Below, piece after piece: positions 28,148 to 36,637 of a DNA stretch of 52,625 nucleotides. The notes below the pieces were generated by a model. That model did no database searches. It was given only the letters and a program-made list of their open reading frames with translations, and had not been told where the DNA came from. The stretch comes from Sphingobacteriaceae bacterium (GTDB lineage Bacteria; Bacteroidota; Bacteroidia; Sphingobacteriales; Sphingobacteriaceae). The stretch covers positions 1-52,625 of the forward strand of contig CANKAT010000012.1 of assembly GCA_947479815.1 (NCBI GenBank). The letters are read 5' to 3'. The stretch's first letter is position 1; every line of letters begins with the position of its first letter. The translations under genes and the position numbers were made by a program.

Positions 28148-28681
28148 ATGACCCAATCGAATACCAAACAATCGATTCGTGATGAAGTATTGATAAGCAA
28201 AATATTTCTAGTTCGAGAACAAAAAATAATGATTGACAGAGATCTTGCAGAGTTATATGGAGTCAAAGCAATACGATTAAGGGAGCAGGTAAAACGTAAT
28301 AAAAACCGATTTCCAGAAAATTTCATGTTTCAATTATCTGAAAAAGAGGTTGAGGATATGGTATCGCAAAATGCGATACCTTCCAGACAATCATTGGGCG
28401 GAACCTTACCCTATGCGTTTACCGAACATGGAGTATTAATGTTATCGAATGTCTTAAAAAATGACAGAGCTATACAAATGAGTATTAGAATAATAGAAAT
28501 ATTTGTTCGGATAAGGGAAATCCTCATTTTACATAAGGATGTCGAAAACCTTATTGAAAAAGTCGAAAACAAACTTTATAAACAGGATCAAAAAATTGAA
28601 TTACTGTTTACTTACCTAGATAAGTTTTTAGAAAAGGAAGAAATTCCGCGTATTCAAATTGGTTTTAAACAGAAATCATAA
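28148..28681 (+). CDS. ORF6N-domain protein
   Basis: A 177-residue protein with an N-terminal ORF6N domain (about 15-105; VREQKIMIDRDLAELYGV, VKRNKNRFPENFMFQLSE and PYAFTEHGVLMLSNVL), a DNA-binding module related to KilA-N/Bro. A coiled-coil C-terminus follows (DVENLIEKVENKLYKQDQKIELLF). ORF6N genes occur in phages and also as stand-alone chromosomal genes in Bacteroidota. No phage, transposase or toxin partner adjoins, and base composition does not stand out, so it looks like a resident orphan. DNA target unknown. Confidence 0.85.
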   Translation: MTQSNTKQSIRDEVLISKIFLVREQKIMIDRDLAELYGVKAIRLREQVKRNKNRFPENFMFQLSEKEVEDMVSQNAIPSRQSLGGTLPYAFTEHGVLMLSNVLKNDRAIQMSIRIIEIFVRIREILILHKDVENLIEKVENKLYKQDQKIELLFTYLDKFLEKEEIPRIQIGFKQKS

Positions 28682-29026
28682 ATAACTACAATGGGAGCTA
28701 TTTTTAAACTCGTAGAAAAACAAATCTGTGCCTATCTTTAGAAGTATTACCATGGGTAAATTAAGATTTTTTATTCGTAGTATTTTGGTTCTCCTAATAT
28801 TCGGCAAATAAAGTATTGCAGGTCAAATTCCTGGCAAATAAAAATTACATCTCCCCTGCACTCCAGTTAAAAATCTACAACTATATCAATAGATTACCAT
28901 CCTACCTAAGAAACTCATCGTTTAACCTTAAACTCAATTGAGAAAATAAATCTATTTTTGTAAGGGCTTCAAAAGCCAGTATCAAGAATAATCAATAGTT
29001 ATATTCTTAAAGCGAACTATCCCGGA
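28682..29026 (+). other. Intergenic region with a -7 box for the TPR gene
   Basis: No gene larger than about 20 codons. TATTTTTG at 28953-28960 fits the -7 consensus and would give a leader of roughly 60 bases for the TPR gene. No terminator with a clear T-run follows the ORF6N gene. Confidence 0.4.
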
Positions 29027-30511
29027 ATGAATTATAAATATTTGATAACCCTGCTTCTTTTCTTTGGTATCCATGAAGCAGTAAATGCAAACTTCGTATT
29101 CAATCCCAATTCAGCAGCGGCATATCAGGCCCTGTTTGACCTTCGTTTTAACGATGCAAGGAAATTGATTCGAGACGAGAAAATTAATAATCCGCAAAAC
29201 GGCATTCCGATTTTGCTCGACAATTATATTGATTTTTTATTCCTCCTTACTTCAGAAAACAAAATTGAATTCGAAAAATTTAAGGATAGGAAATCAGGCA
29301 GGATAGATGCGATCAGAAAAAATGATAAAAGTTCTCCCTATTATCTTTTTGCACAGGCAGAGATTTATCTTCAATCAGGAATGATTAAGGCTAAATTCGG
29401 TGAATACATGTCTTCTACCTATGATTTAAAAAAGGCAAAAGACCTTTTAACTGAAAACAATCAAAAGTTTAAGGACTTTTTGCCCAATCAAAAAAGCCTA
29501 GGACTGATAGAAGTAATTTTTGGAGCGATTCCAACAAATATGAAAGGGATAGCCAGTATTGTGGGGATTCATGGAAATATTACGAAAGGAAATAAGCAAT
29601 TAGAACGGTTCAGGTTGCAGATTGCGAATAGTAAGTTCAGCTATTATAATGATGAAATTGTGTTTTTAATTTGTTTTACAAATGTAGATGTGGTTCAGAG
29701 CAGGAATAGTTACAGCGATTTAGCACCACTCTTAAATAGCATGAATGACAAAAGCCTACTCAAATCTTATTTACAAGGTTACACTGCTTTTAGAACCGGG
29801 CATGCAGATGCAGCAATTAAATTTATTGAAGCCGCACCTAAAGGCAACCAATACGCCGACCTTCCACTGATGAATTACCTGATGGGTAATGCTAAACTTT
29901 GCAGGATGGATTCGGATGCAAACATCTACCTCAGCAAATTTGCGAATGAAACTCTAAGTACGAATTATATTAAGGATACCTATCTAAGACTTGCTTTTTA
30001 TTATCTGCTAAGAAATAATCTTCCGCAATACAACTATTACCTCAGCATGGTGCGTACTAAGGGCACAGTAATTAATGAAAAAGATAAACAAGCCTTGAAA
30101 GAAGCGAATGACGAAAAGCCCCATATAACTTTATTGAGGGCAAGAATCTATTTTGATGGGGGTAATTATACGAGTGCGCTGGCTCAATTAAAATCAATTC
30201 AGGTAAATGATTTAAAAAATATAAAGGATAAAATCGAGCTTTACTACCGCTTTGGACGTACATATGATATGATGAATGATTTTGATGATGCACTGCTGAA
30301 TTATCAGCGGACAATAAATTTAGGTAAAAATCAAACCTATTATTTTGCTGCAAATTCAGCCTTAAAATCAGGTACTATTTACGAATACATTAAAGATTAT
30401 AAAAAGGCTATTGATCTGTATAATATTGCCATTGGCATGAGAAATCATGAGTACCAAATTGGTATTGATACTCAAGCAAAAGAAGGCTTAAGAAGGTTAA
30501 ATGAACTATAG
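29027..30511 (+). CDS. Exported tetratricopeptide-repeat protein
   Basis: A 494-residue protein with a signal peptide (about 1-21, ending AVNA). The rest is alpha-helical; the clearest TPR-like units are toward the C-terminus (ITLLRARIYFDGGNYTSALAQLKSI, YYRFGRTYDMMNDFDDALLNYQRTINL, ALKSGTIYEYIKDYKKAIDLYNIAI). The N-terminal third, with the DLRFNDARKLI motif, is a less regular helical array. Probably a periplasmic scaffold. No catalytic motif and no partner gene that gives a function. Confidence 0.78.
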   Translation: MNYKYLITLLLFFGIHEAVNANFVFNPNSAAAYQALFDLRFNDARKLIRDEKINNPQNGIPILLDNYIDFLFLLTSENKIEFEKFKDRKSGRIDAIRKNDKSSPYYLFAQAEIYLQSGMIKAKFGEYMSSTYDLKKAKDLLTENNQKFKDFLPNQKSLGLIEVIFGAIPTNMKGIASIVGIHGNITKGNKQLERFRLQIANSKFSYYNDEIVFLICFTNVDVVQSRNSYSDLAPLLNSMNDKSLLKSYLQGYTAFRTGHADAAIKFIEAAPKGNQYADLPLMNYLMGNAKLCRMDSDANIYLSKFANETLSTNYIKDTYLRLAFYYLLRNNLPQYNYYLSMVRTKGTVINEKDKQALKEANDEKPHITLLRARIYFDGGNYTSALAQLKSIQVNDLKNIKDKIELYYRFGRTYDMMNDFDDALLNYQRTINLGKNQTYYFAANSALKSGTIYEYIKDYKKAIDLYNIAIGMRNHEYQIGIDTQAKEGLRRLNEL

Positions 30512-30640
30512 TTTAATATCAATAAAAACAAAAAATAGAATTGACATAAAAAGAAGATTTAAAGATTAATTAAACCACATATTGTTTCAGAAAGGAAATC
30601 TATAAAATATAATGTTACGTATCTTAAATTAAAGTAAAAA

Positions 30641-31291
30641 ATGAAACGCCATCTAAGTATCATACCCGCATTATCGCTTATCCTAGTTTTATTTTCCTGT
30701 GATGCCATATCTCAGAAAAAAACTGATGTTAGAAAAGTGAAACTCACAGCACCTAAAGGAAAAGCCATTGCAGCTTTTGCTGAAGGATGTTTCTGGTGTT
30801 CAGAGCATATTTTTGAAGCAGTAATTGGTATAGACTCTGCTATTTCAGGATATGCCGGAGGTACAGTACCAGACCCAACCTATGCTTTAGTAAATACCGA
30901 AACAACCGGACATGCAGAAACAGTACTGGTTTACTATGATCCTAAAGTAATTTCATATTCGGAATTATGTAAGGTATTTTTTGCTTCCCATGACCCTACA
31001 ACTCCCAATCAGCAGGGGCCCGACCGGGGTTCATCTTACCGTTCCATATTATTTTATACCGGGCCAACAGAAAAATCGGCTGCTCAACAGGCTGTGAAAG
31101 ATATTACGAATTCCGGAAGGTTTAGAAAGTCACTAGTAACTGAATTAAAACCACTCATAGAATTCTACAGGGCAGAAGAATACCACCAGGATTATATCGA
31201 ACACAATCCAAACCAGGGTTATGTAAGGGCGGTTTCTATTCCACGATTTGAGTTGTTTAAGAAAACGTATAAGGGGAAACTTAAGTTGTAA
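30641..31291 (+). CDS. msrA: Peptide-methionine (S)-S-oxide reductase, lipoprotein
   Basis: MsrA repairs oxidised methionine. The nucleophile is Cys50 in AEGCFWCSE, with a possible resolving Cys53; the downstream TTGHAETVLV, DPTTPNQQGPDRGSSYRS and YHQDYIEHNP motifs are those of MsrA. An N-terminal signal peptide with lipobox LFSC (cysteine 20) places the enzyme in the envelope, where it would need an external thiol donor. Length 216 equals an MsrA core plus the leader. Its stop codon sits inside a heptamer repeat (31285-31312). No msrB is adjacent. Confidence 0.93.
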   Translation: MKRHLSIIPALSLILVLFSCDAISQKKTDVRKVKLTAPKGKAIAAFAEGCFWCSEHIFEAVIGIDSAISGYAGGTVPDPTYALVNTETTGHAETVLVYYDPKVISYSELCKVFFASHDPTTPNQQGPDRGSSYRSILFYTGPTEKSAAQQAVKDITNSGRFRKSLVTELKPLIEFYRAEEYHQDYIEHNPNQGYVRAVSIPRFELFKKTYKGKLKL

Positions 31292-31312
31292 GTAATAAGT
31301 TATAGGTTGTAG
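31285..31312 (+). repeat. Heptamer repeat over the msrA stop codon
   Basis: Four 7-base units (gttgtaa, gtaataa, gttatag, gttgtag). The msrA TAA is the end of the first unit. The same unit recurs at 38756-38804. Confidence 0.7.
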
Positions 31313-31427
31313 GTTTTCATTCATCTTTATCTGGAAATTAGAATAAAAACTGGAAATTTAATCGACAAATCAATTTGCTAATTATCTCATTTTCAAATTT
31401 GCTCAATCTATTATCTACCTTTACTAA

Positions 31428-32657
31428 ATGGATTACCAGGTACACCAACTGCAAAATGGAATACGTGTTTTGCATAAACCAAGCCCTTCAAATATTTCGC
31501 ATGCCTGCATTATAATCAATGCCGGTTCGCGCGATGAAGATCAGGCTAAAGATGGTCTGGCCCATTTTATTGAACATCTCTTGTTCAAACAAACCGAGAA
31601 AAGAAATACAAACCAAATATTAAACAGACTGGAGCTGGTTGGTGCAGATCTGAATGCTTATACCACCAAAGAATATACTTGTGTTCATGCTTCTTTCTTA
31701 AAACCACATCTAGAAAGATCACTTGATCTTTTTGAAGATATCCTATTTCATTCTGTCTTTCCAGAAGAAGAAATGAATAAAGAAAAGGAGGTGATTCTGG
31801 ATGAAATCTCTTCGTATCAGGATCAGCCTGATGAAGCTATAAACGATGATTTTGAGGATCTGCTTTTTGAAGGTCATACACTAGGCAGAAATATTCTGGG
31901 AACCCCCGAATCAGTAAAAAGCTTTAAGAAAAAAGATATTGAGCTCTTTATGAATTCGAATTATCGGACCGATGAAATCATCATCGGGATCTTTGGAGAT
32001 TATGATTTTAAGACAGTTACCCGCATCAGCGAGAGGCTTTATGGAAAGATACCAGCCAATTTACCAAAGAGAGTGCGCGAAACAATAGGGTCCTATACTC
32101 CGAAACAAAGTATTTTTTGTAAACCTATCAATCAGGCACATTGTGTGATTGGCAACCGATCGTACTCTTTTCACCATAAACACAGAACAGCCTTTTTGCT
32201 TCTGAATAATTTATTGGGCGGAACAGGTATGAGCTCACGTCTGAACCTGGAAATTCGAGAGAAATATGGCATTGCCTACACCATTGAGTCAAACTATACC
32301 CCAATGAGTGATTCGGGTATTTTTTCCATTTACTTTGGTACAGATACTGAAAAAACTGAAAAGGCTATCAAACTACTCGAAAAAGAGCTAAAGAAACTAC
32401 GAGATCAAAAACTGGGGCCCGTTCAATTACAGCAGGCCAAACATAAATTTATTGGGCAAATCGCATTAGGTGAGGAAAACAGAATGGGACTGATCATTTC
32501 TATGAGTAAAAGTCTTTTGGACTTTAACCGAGTCGATTCTCTGGAGGAGGTATTTGCAAAAATTAACAAAATAACTGCCCCTCAGTTACTTGAAATTGCC
32601 AATGAAATGTTTGATCCAACGCAATTAAGCTCGCTGATATTTAATCCGAAAGAATAG
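31428..32657 (+). CDS. M16-family zinc peptidase
   Basis: Processing-peptidase-like (PqqL/mitochondrial MPP family) enzyme of 409 residues. The inverted zinc motif HxxEH is at His46-Glu49-His50 (AHFIEHLLF), with the third ligand Glu about 76 residues later (Glu126, VILDEISSY). The second M16 half (about 190-400) includes NLLGGTGMSSRLNLEIREKYGIAY, the substrate-tail motif. No signal peptide, so cytoplasmic unless exported otherwise. TACCTTTA lies four bases before the ATG. No second, inactive M16 partner adjoins. Confidence 0.9.
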   Translation: MDYQVHQLQNGIRVLHKPSPSNISHACIIINAGSRDEDQAKDGLAHFIEHLLFKQTEKRNTNQILNRLELVGADLNAYTTKEYTCVHASFLKPHLERSLDLFEDILFHSVFPEEEMNKEKEVILDEISSYQDQPDEAINDDFEDLLFEGHTLGRNILGTPESVKSFKKKDIELFMNSNYRTDEIIIGIFGDYDFKTVTRISERLYGKIPANLPKRVRETIGSYTPKQSIFCKPINQAHCVIGNRSYSFHHKHRTAFLLLNNLLGGTGMSSRLNLEIREKYGIAYTIESNYTPMSDSGIFSIYFGTDTEKTEKAIKLLEKELKKLRDQKLGPVQLQQAKHKFIGQIALGEENRMGLIISMSKSLLDFNRVDSLEEVFAKINKITAPQLLEIANEMFDPTQLSSLIFNPKE

Positions 32658-32698
32658 ATAAAATCTAGTCAAGCAAAAGGATAAAACCACTTGCAAGT

Positions 32699-32806
32699 TT
32701 ATAAGAAGGGCCTAATTATATCTCGAAAAATCAGTGAAATAAACACAATTACGCCCACAATGAATTCATTTCGATACTTTTTAAGGAATTGAGTTCGATT
32801 ATGCAA
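32699..32806 (-). CDS. Possible 35-residue single-span membrane protein
   Basis: Frame from TTG 32806, sixteen bases past the stop of the 65-residue gene: basic N-terminus (NRTQFLKKYRNEF), one transmembrane stretch (FIVGVIVFISLIF) and a basic tail (RDIIRPFL). This K-rich stretch, helix and R-rich end look like a genuine small membrane protein, but there is no ATG and no family that I recognise. A longer version of the frame would overlap the 65-residue gene and is less likely. Confidence 0.3.
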   Translation of the reverse strand: MHNRTQFLKKYRNEFIVGVIVFISLIFRDIIRPFL

Positions 32807-32822
32807 AACCAGCAGAGTTAAA

Positions 32823-33020
32823 TTAATTCTTTTTCTTTGATGCCTTAGGTGTAGCTTCACTTGATTTTGACTTATCAGAGCAGCCATTCATCTTACAGTC
32901 TTTACCCATTTTACATTCCATTTTTTCTGCTGGCTTTGGAGCAGATTTAGGCTCTTGGGCAGTTAATGATAATGTTGCTGCAAAGAATGCAATCGCTAAA
33001 ATTCCTGATATTTTTTTCAT
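32823..33020 (-). CDS. Small exported Met/Cys-motif protein
   Basis: A 65-residue protein: signal peptide (about 1-21, LSLTAQ), then a short mature part with an alternating Met/Cys array (M34, C36, M38, C42, M44, C47), ending in a Lys-rich tail (SKKKN). Such spacing suggests a soft-metal (copper, silver) or thiol-redox ligand set, but this is inference. It lies 10 bases behind psd and so appears to be the last large member of that operon. Confidence 0.65.
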   Translation of the reverse strand: MKKISGILAIAFFAATLSLTAQEPKSAPKPAEKMECKMGKDCKMNGCSDKSKSSEATPKASKKKN

Positions 33021-33030
33021 GTTACTTTAT

Positions 33031-33693
33031 TTAGTTTTTTAAATGTGCTAAAACCGTGACGCCTCCTTTTACAATGTCACCTAGTCCTACTTTGATTTCA
33101 GTTCCTACAGGTAAAAACAAATCTACTCTGGAACCAAATTTAATGAATCCAAATTCCTCTCCCTGCACAGCTTGTTGACCTTCTTTAGAATAACAAACAA
33201 TTCTTCTGGCTAATGCACCTGCTATCTGACGGAAAAGAACTGAAACACCTGCTTTATTCTCAATAACAACCGTGGTTCTTTCATTTTCAGTAGATGATTT
33301 TGGATGCCATGCTACCAGAAATTTTCCAGGATGATATTTGTAATATTTAACGATCCCCGAGATAGGATTTCTATTAATATGTACATTGATTGGCGACATG
33401 AAAACCGAAACCTGAATACGCTTATCTTTAAGAAATTCCGTTTCTTCGGTTTCCTCAATCACAACTACCTTACCATCTGCAGGGCAAATTACATGCTGAT
33501 CATTCATTATTACCGTAATTGCCGGACTCCTAAAAAACTGAAGTATGATCACGAACAAGGCAAATGATAAAATATAAATAATCCAGGTAAACCAGGCAGT
33601 ATTGGGAAGAAGGTAGTGTACAACTGCATTCAATACTAAAATAAAGAGAATACAGAGTGCGATTGAAGTATAGCCTTCTTTGTGAATAGTCAT
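33031..33693 (-). CDS. psd: Phosphatidylserine decarboxylase
   Basis: Makes phosphatidylethanolamine at the inner membrane. Two N-terminal transmembrane helices (about 10-28 and 33-53), then the catalytic domain with VICPADGKVVVIEE, the MSPINVHINRNPISG motif, and the self-cleavage site at Gly187-Ser188 in IKFGSRVDLF, which generates the pyruvoyl cofactor. At 220 residues it belongs to the short Psd type found in Bacteroidota. It sits 73 bases after hpt on the same strand. Phosphatidylserine synthase is not in the window. Confidence 0.95.
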   Translation of the reverse strand: MTIHKEGYTSIALCILFILVLNAVVHYLLPNTAWFTWIIYILSFALFVIILQFFRSPAITVIMNDQHVICPADGKVVVIEETEETEFLKDKRIQVSVFMSPINVHINRNPISGIVKYYKYHPGKFLVAWHPKSSTENERTTVVIENKAGVSVLFRQIAGALARRIVCYSKEGQQAVQGEEFGFIKFGSRVDLFLPVGTEIKVGLGDIVKGGVTVLAHLKN

Positions 33694-33766
33694 TTTATAA
33701 TGTTTAGTTCAAAGTAAAAATACAATTTTTCAAATTAAACTGCTATGGACTGTTCAATATTTATGC

Positions 33767-34300
33767 TTAAACCGCTTTGTAAATATCTCTCAAATTACGA
33801 CCTAAACCATTATAATCCAGGCCATAACCCACAACAAATTCATCCGCAATTTCAAACCCGATATAATTAATCTCATCAATCTTGACTTTTAATGATTCTG
33901 GTTTAAGTAAGAGTGTACAAACATGAACAGAAGCAGGATTTTCCTTATTAATCATTTCTAGCAGATATTCGAGCGTTTTACCACTGTCAACTATATCTTC
34001 CACAATGATCACATCCCGATCCTTTAAAGGCATCTGCAGGCCAATTTCTTTTTTGATCTTTCCGCTACTTTTATCTCCTTCGTAAGATGATACCTTCACA
34101 AAGCTTACCTCCGATGAAATATGGATCTCTTTGATCAAATCGGCAAGAAATATGAAACTTCCATTCAAAACTCCAATAAATACTGGGATGCGGTTCTCAA
34201 AATCAACATTTAACTGAATAGCTAAGAGGCGAATCCTTTTCTTGATCTGCTCATATTCCAGCATTAACTCAAAGTTTTTCTTATCAATTTCTATCTTCAT
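33767..34300 (-). CDS. hpt: Hypoxanthine phosphoribosyltransferase
   Basis: Purine salvage enzyme, forming IMP and GMP from bases and PRPP. The PRPP loop is IIVEDIVDSGKTLEYL (Glu101-Thr109 core), with the FIGVLNGSFIFLADL base-binding region and the late VGYGLDYNGLGRNLRDI motif of type I HPRT. Length 177 is normal. It begins 24 bases after the glycosyltransferase stop and is probably co-transcribed with it. Confidence 0.95.
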   Translation of the reverse strand: MKIEIDKKNFELMLEYEQIKKRIRLLAIQLNVDFENRIPVFIGVLNGSFIFLADLIKEIHISSEVSFVKVSSYEGDKSSGKIKKEIGLQMPLKDRDVIIVEDIVDSGKTLEYLLEMINKENPASVHVCTLLLKPESLKVKIDEINYIGFEIADEFVVGYGLDYNGLGRNLRDIYKAV

Positions 34301-34324
34301 GGCTTAAATTTGGAGATATACACA

Positions 34325-36460
34325 CTAATTCCCTTTTTTAATTTTTGAGTCCCTCTCCAATTTTCTCTGCTCCCGTTTGTCTTTTCGGGTACTAGGCGCC
34401 CTTATAATAACACTATCTCTGGCAATATTCTTTGGCTTTGGAGCTTCTTTAATCTGCAAACTATCTGTTCGTTTTTTACCAAATAGCTGCTGCAGAATTC
34501 CATCCTGTTCCTCTGCTCCACTGTCAATCAATAGGCTATCGGAAACCAAAGAATCAAGGGGTAAACCAGATCGTAAACTTTCTTTTAAACGGACTGAATA
34601 GAACCCATAATAATTGCTGTCGGGGGGAGTCAATCCGCGCTTTGCCATAATTCCACCAATAAAATTAAAATAGGATGATAGCCCCGATCTTAAACTTCCA
34701 TCACCTTCAAACCTATACAAACCTGATTTAGGCTTTGGCACTATACTGGCAAGGAAAATACTCTCTCCAATAGTGAGCTCTGCCGGATACTTACTAAAAT
34801 AGTATCGGGACGCTTCACCAATACCATACACATTTTTACCCCACTCAATCAGATTAAGATAAGTCTCATACATGCGTTGTTTACTTGACAAATGACCATT
34901 TTCCATGATCCAAACAATCAAAATCTCTTCAATCTTTCGGGCCAGCGTTTTTTGTCGGTTCAGATAAACATTCTTTACCAATTGCATAGAAATAGTGCTC
35001 CCACCTCTTTTGAATGCTTTTTCTTTAAAATTGGTAGCGATAGATTTTCGGATAGATTCTTCAACAAACCCATTATGGCTATAGAATGAAGGGTCTTCTG
35101 CAGTCAACAGTGCATTTTTTAAATAGGGCGAGATCTGGTCAATGGGGGTATAATCCGGATTTTCAGGACCGATAATAATATCTCGCATCGGTATACCAGA
35201 TTCATAGGGGGTATAAACAAAGCTTCCATTGATTTTCTGGAGGTTCGTTTTTCCCCATTTTTTCACTTTGAAACCCGCGTTTTTTAACCTGGAATTAAAA
35301 ATAACATCGTCCGGCTTTTCAGAGTCGAGGTAAAAATCAAGCTTGTACTGCAGTTTCCCAGCAACCTGTATACCTTCTAATGATTCGAACAATCCTTGCG
35401 GGAATGAATTAATCAATTGCTGGGCATCTAGCTCTTCAGTGATAATTTTTAACTCGTAAATTTTAGAGGGAGAAAGGGTATATTTTAGATAAGGATGAAC
35501 ATCAATATCCTTTAAGTGAATGGTTGAAGTGCTATCAATTGAAATAAAGTTTTTGCCAATCACCATGTCAGCATCCAATGCGGCATCCTGTACAATTACA
35601 TCATTCGCTGAAATTCGGGAATGGTTTATCAGCAAGTTTTTAACTTTCCATGAGCCACTGATCTCGAGCTCATCTCCGCTTCGATTAAGCCCTCTCATCT
35701 CGGTTGATGCCGTATCAAAATTGAGTTTTAGTCCGAATTTTTTTTCGAGAATGGGCAATTCAACCTTTTTATTATCTGCAAAAAGCATCAGGTTGAGTTT
35801 TTTATCGCCCGGAGCAACGCTGCCCTCGATATGCCAGGTTGATTCATTTCCGTTCACTTTGATTGTTGAACTGACATCACCTCCATCAATTGTTGCAGTT
35901 GTGGTATGGATATCTACCAGACTTGAGTCATCGGTAAATTTTATTCTAAAATCCCTGATATCCATATCATCCGGAATTTTATACAGCATTTTATTGATCA
36001 GATTATTAGCAAACTTTGCCAGGTCTAATTCGGGCTTTGCTTTGGTAGTATCAGACTGCTTTTTACGAAAAAGAAAATCATAATTGCTTGTGGAATCTTT
36101 TTTGACCAGGTTAATGATTCCTCTATCTAGATTTATTTCAGCAATTTTTATATCTCCAAAAATCAAGGGAAATAATTTGATGCCTATTTTAAAATTTTGA
36201 ATTATTGCCAGACTGTCTCTTCCCCTAGGTACGGCAGTTATATTTTTAAATTGCACGCTGCTCAACCCAACAAATTTAGCGCTTTCAATTTTCAGCTCTA
36301 GGTCAAACTCTTTGTCCGCTTTATTGATTGCCTTTTTGATAGCTGCATTAAGTAAAGCTTCACGTTTGGCAAAGGCTATCCCAGCCGCAATGAAAATAAT
36401 TGCAAGTAGGCTAAGCATTGAAATCCTGGTAATCTTATAATATTTTTCGGGTATCGGCAT
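34325..36460 (-). CDS. AsmA-like domain fused to GT51 peptidoglycan glycosyltransferase
   Basis: Membrane-anchored protein of 711 residues. One N-terminal helix (about 13-31) is followed by about 380 residues of AsmA-like beta-repeat sequence (ESAKFVGLSSVQFKNI, LFPLIFGDIKIAEINLDRG). A GT51 transglycosylase domain follows (about 430-600) with the catalytic glutamate Glu455 in EDPSFYSHNG, then GGSTISMQLVKN and a RKIEEILIVWIME helix. No penicillin-binding transpeptidase domain follows; the C-terminus is a charged low-complexity tail. It can therefore polymerise lipid II but not crosslink. The AsmA-like part may handle lipid or position the enzyme in the periplasm. Cotranscribed with hpt. Confidence 0.85.
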   Translation of the reverse strand: MPIPEKYYKITRISMLSLLAIIFIAAGIAFAKREALLNAAIKKAINKADKEFDLELKIESAKFVGLSSVQFKNITAVPRGRDSLAIIQNFKIGIKLFPLIFGDIKIAEINLDRGIINLVKKDSTSNYDFLFRKKQSDTTKAKPELDLAKFANNLINKMLYKIPDDMDIRDFRIKFTDDSSLVDIHTTTATIDGGDVSSTIKVNGNESTWHIEGSVAPGDKKLNLMLFADNKKVELPILEKKFGLKLNFDTASTEMRGLNRSGDELEISGSWKVKNLLINHSRISANDVIVQDAALDADMVIGKNFISIDSTSTIHLKDIDVHPYLKYTLSPSKIYELKIITEELDAQQLINSFPQGLFESLEGIQVAGKLQYKLDFYLDSEKPDDVIFNSRLKNAGFKVKKWGKTNLQKINGSFVYTPYESGIPMRDIIIGPENPDYTPIDQISPYLKNALLTAEDPSFYSHNGFVEESIRKSIATNFKEKAFKRGGSTISMQLVKNVYLNRQKTLARKIEEILIVWIMENGHLSSKQRMYETYLNLIEWGKNVYGIGEASRYYFSKYPAELTIGESIFLASIVPKPKSGLYRFEGDGSLRSGLSSYFNFIGGIMAKRGLTPPDSNYYGFYSVRLKESLRSGLPLDSLVSDSLLIDSGAEEQDGILQQLFGKKRTDSLQIKEAPKPKNIARDSVIIRAPSTRKDKREQRKLERDSKIKKGN

Positions 36461-36586
36461 GTAGTAAAATATCCATTAATTGAAAGAAAAGGCGTTTAGA
36501 TAAAATAGGTTTCAAGCTGATTAATAATTGCAGGTCAGTTCACTGTAAAAACCTTTTTCTTCTAACAATAAACTTAGTACTTTTAG

Positions 36587-36594
36587 TAGATTTG
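36587..36594 (+). promoter_or_regulatory. -7 promoter box for mrp
   Basis: TAGATTTG matches TAnnTTTG, 43 bases before the mrp ATG. Confidence 0.4.
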
Positions 36595-36637
36595 AGATAA
36601 ACATAATCAAAAAATATTATCTCCTTAATATTCAAAA

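Noticed and set aside
28148-28681. Prophage or defence island around the ORF6N gene
   Set aside because: Only this one gene; neighbours are housekeeping genes and no integrase, attachment repeat or toxin partner is present.
32807-32887. Longer version of the 35-residue frame reaching into the 65-residue gene
   Set aside because: The upstream part overlaps a well-supported signal-peptide protein in another frame and has no membrane or domain character.
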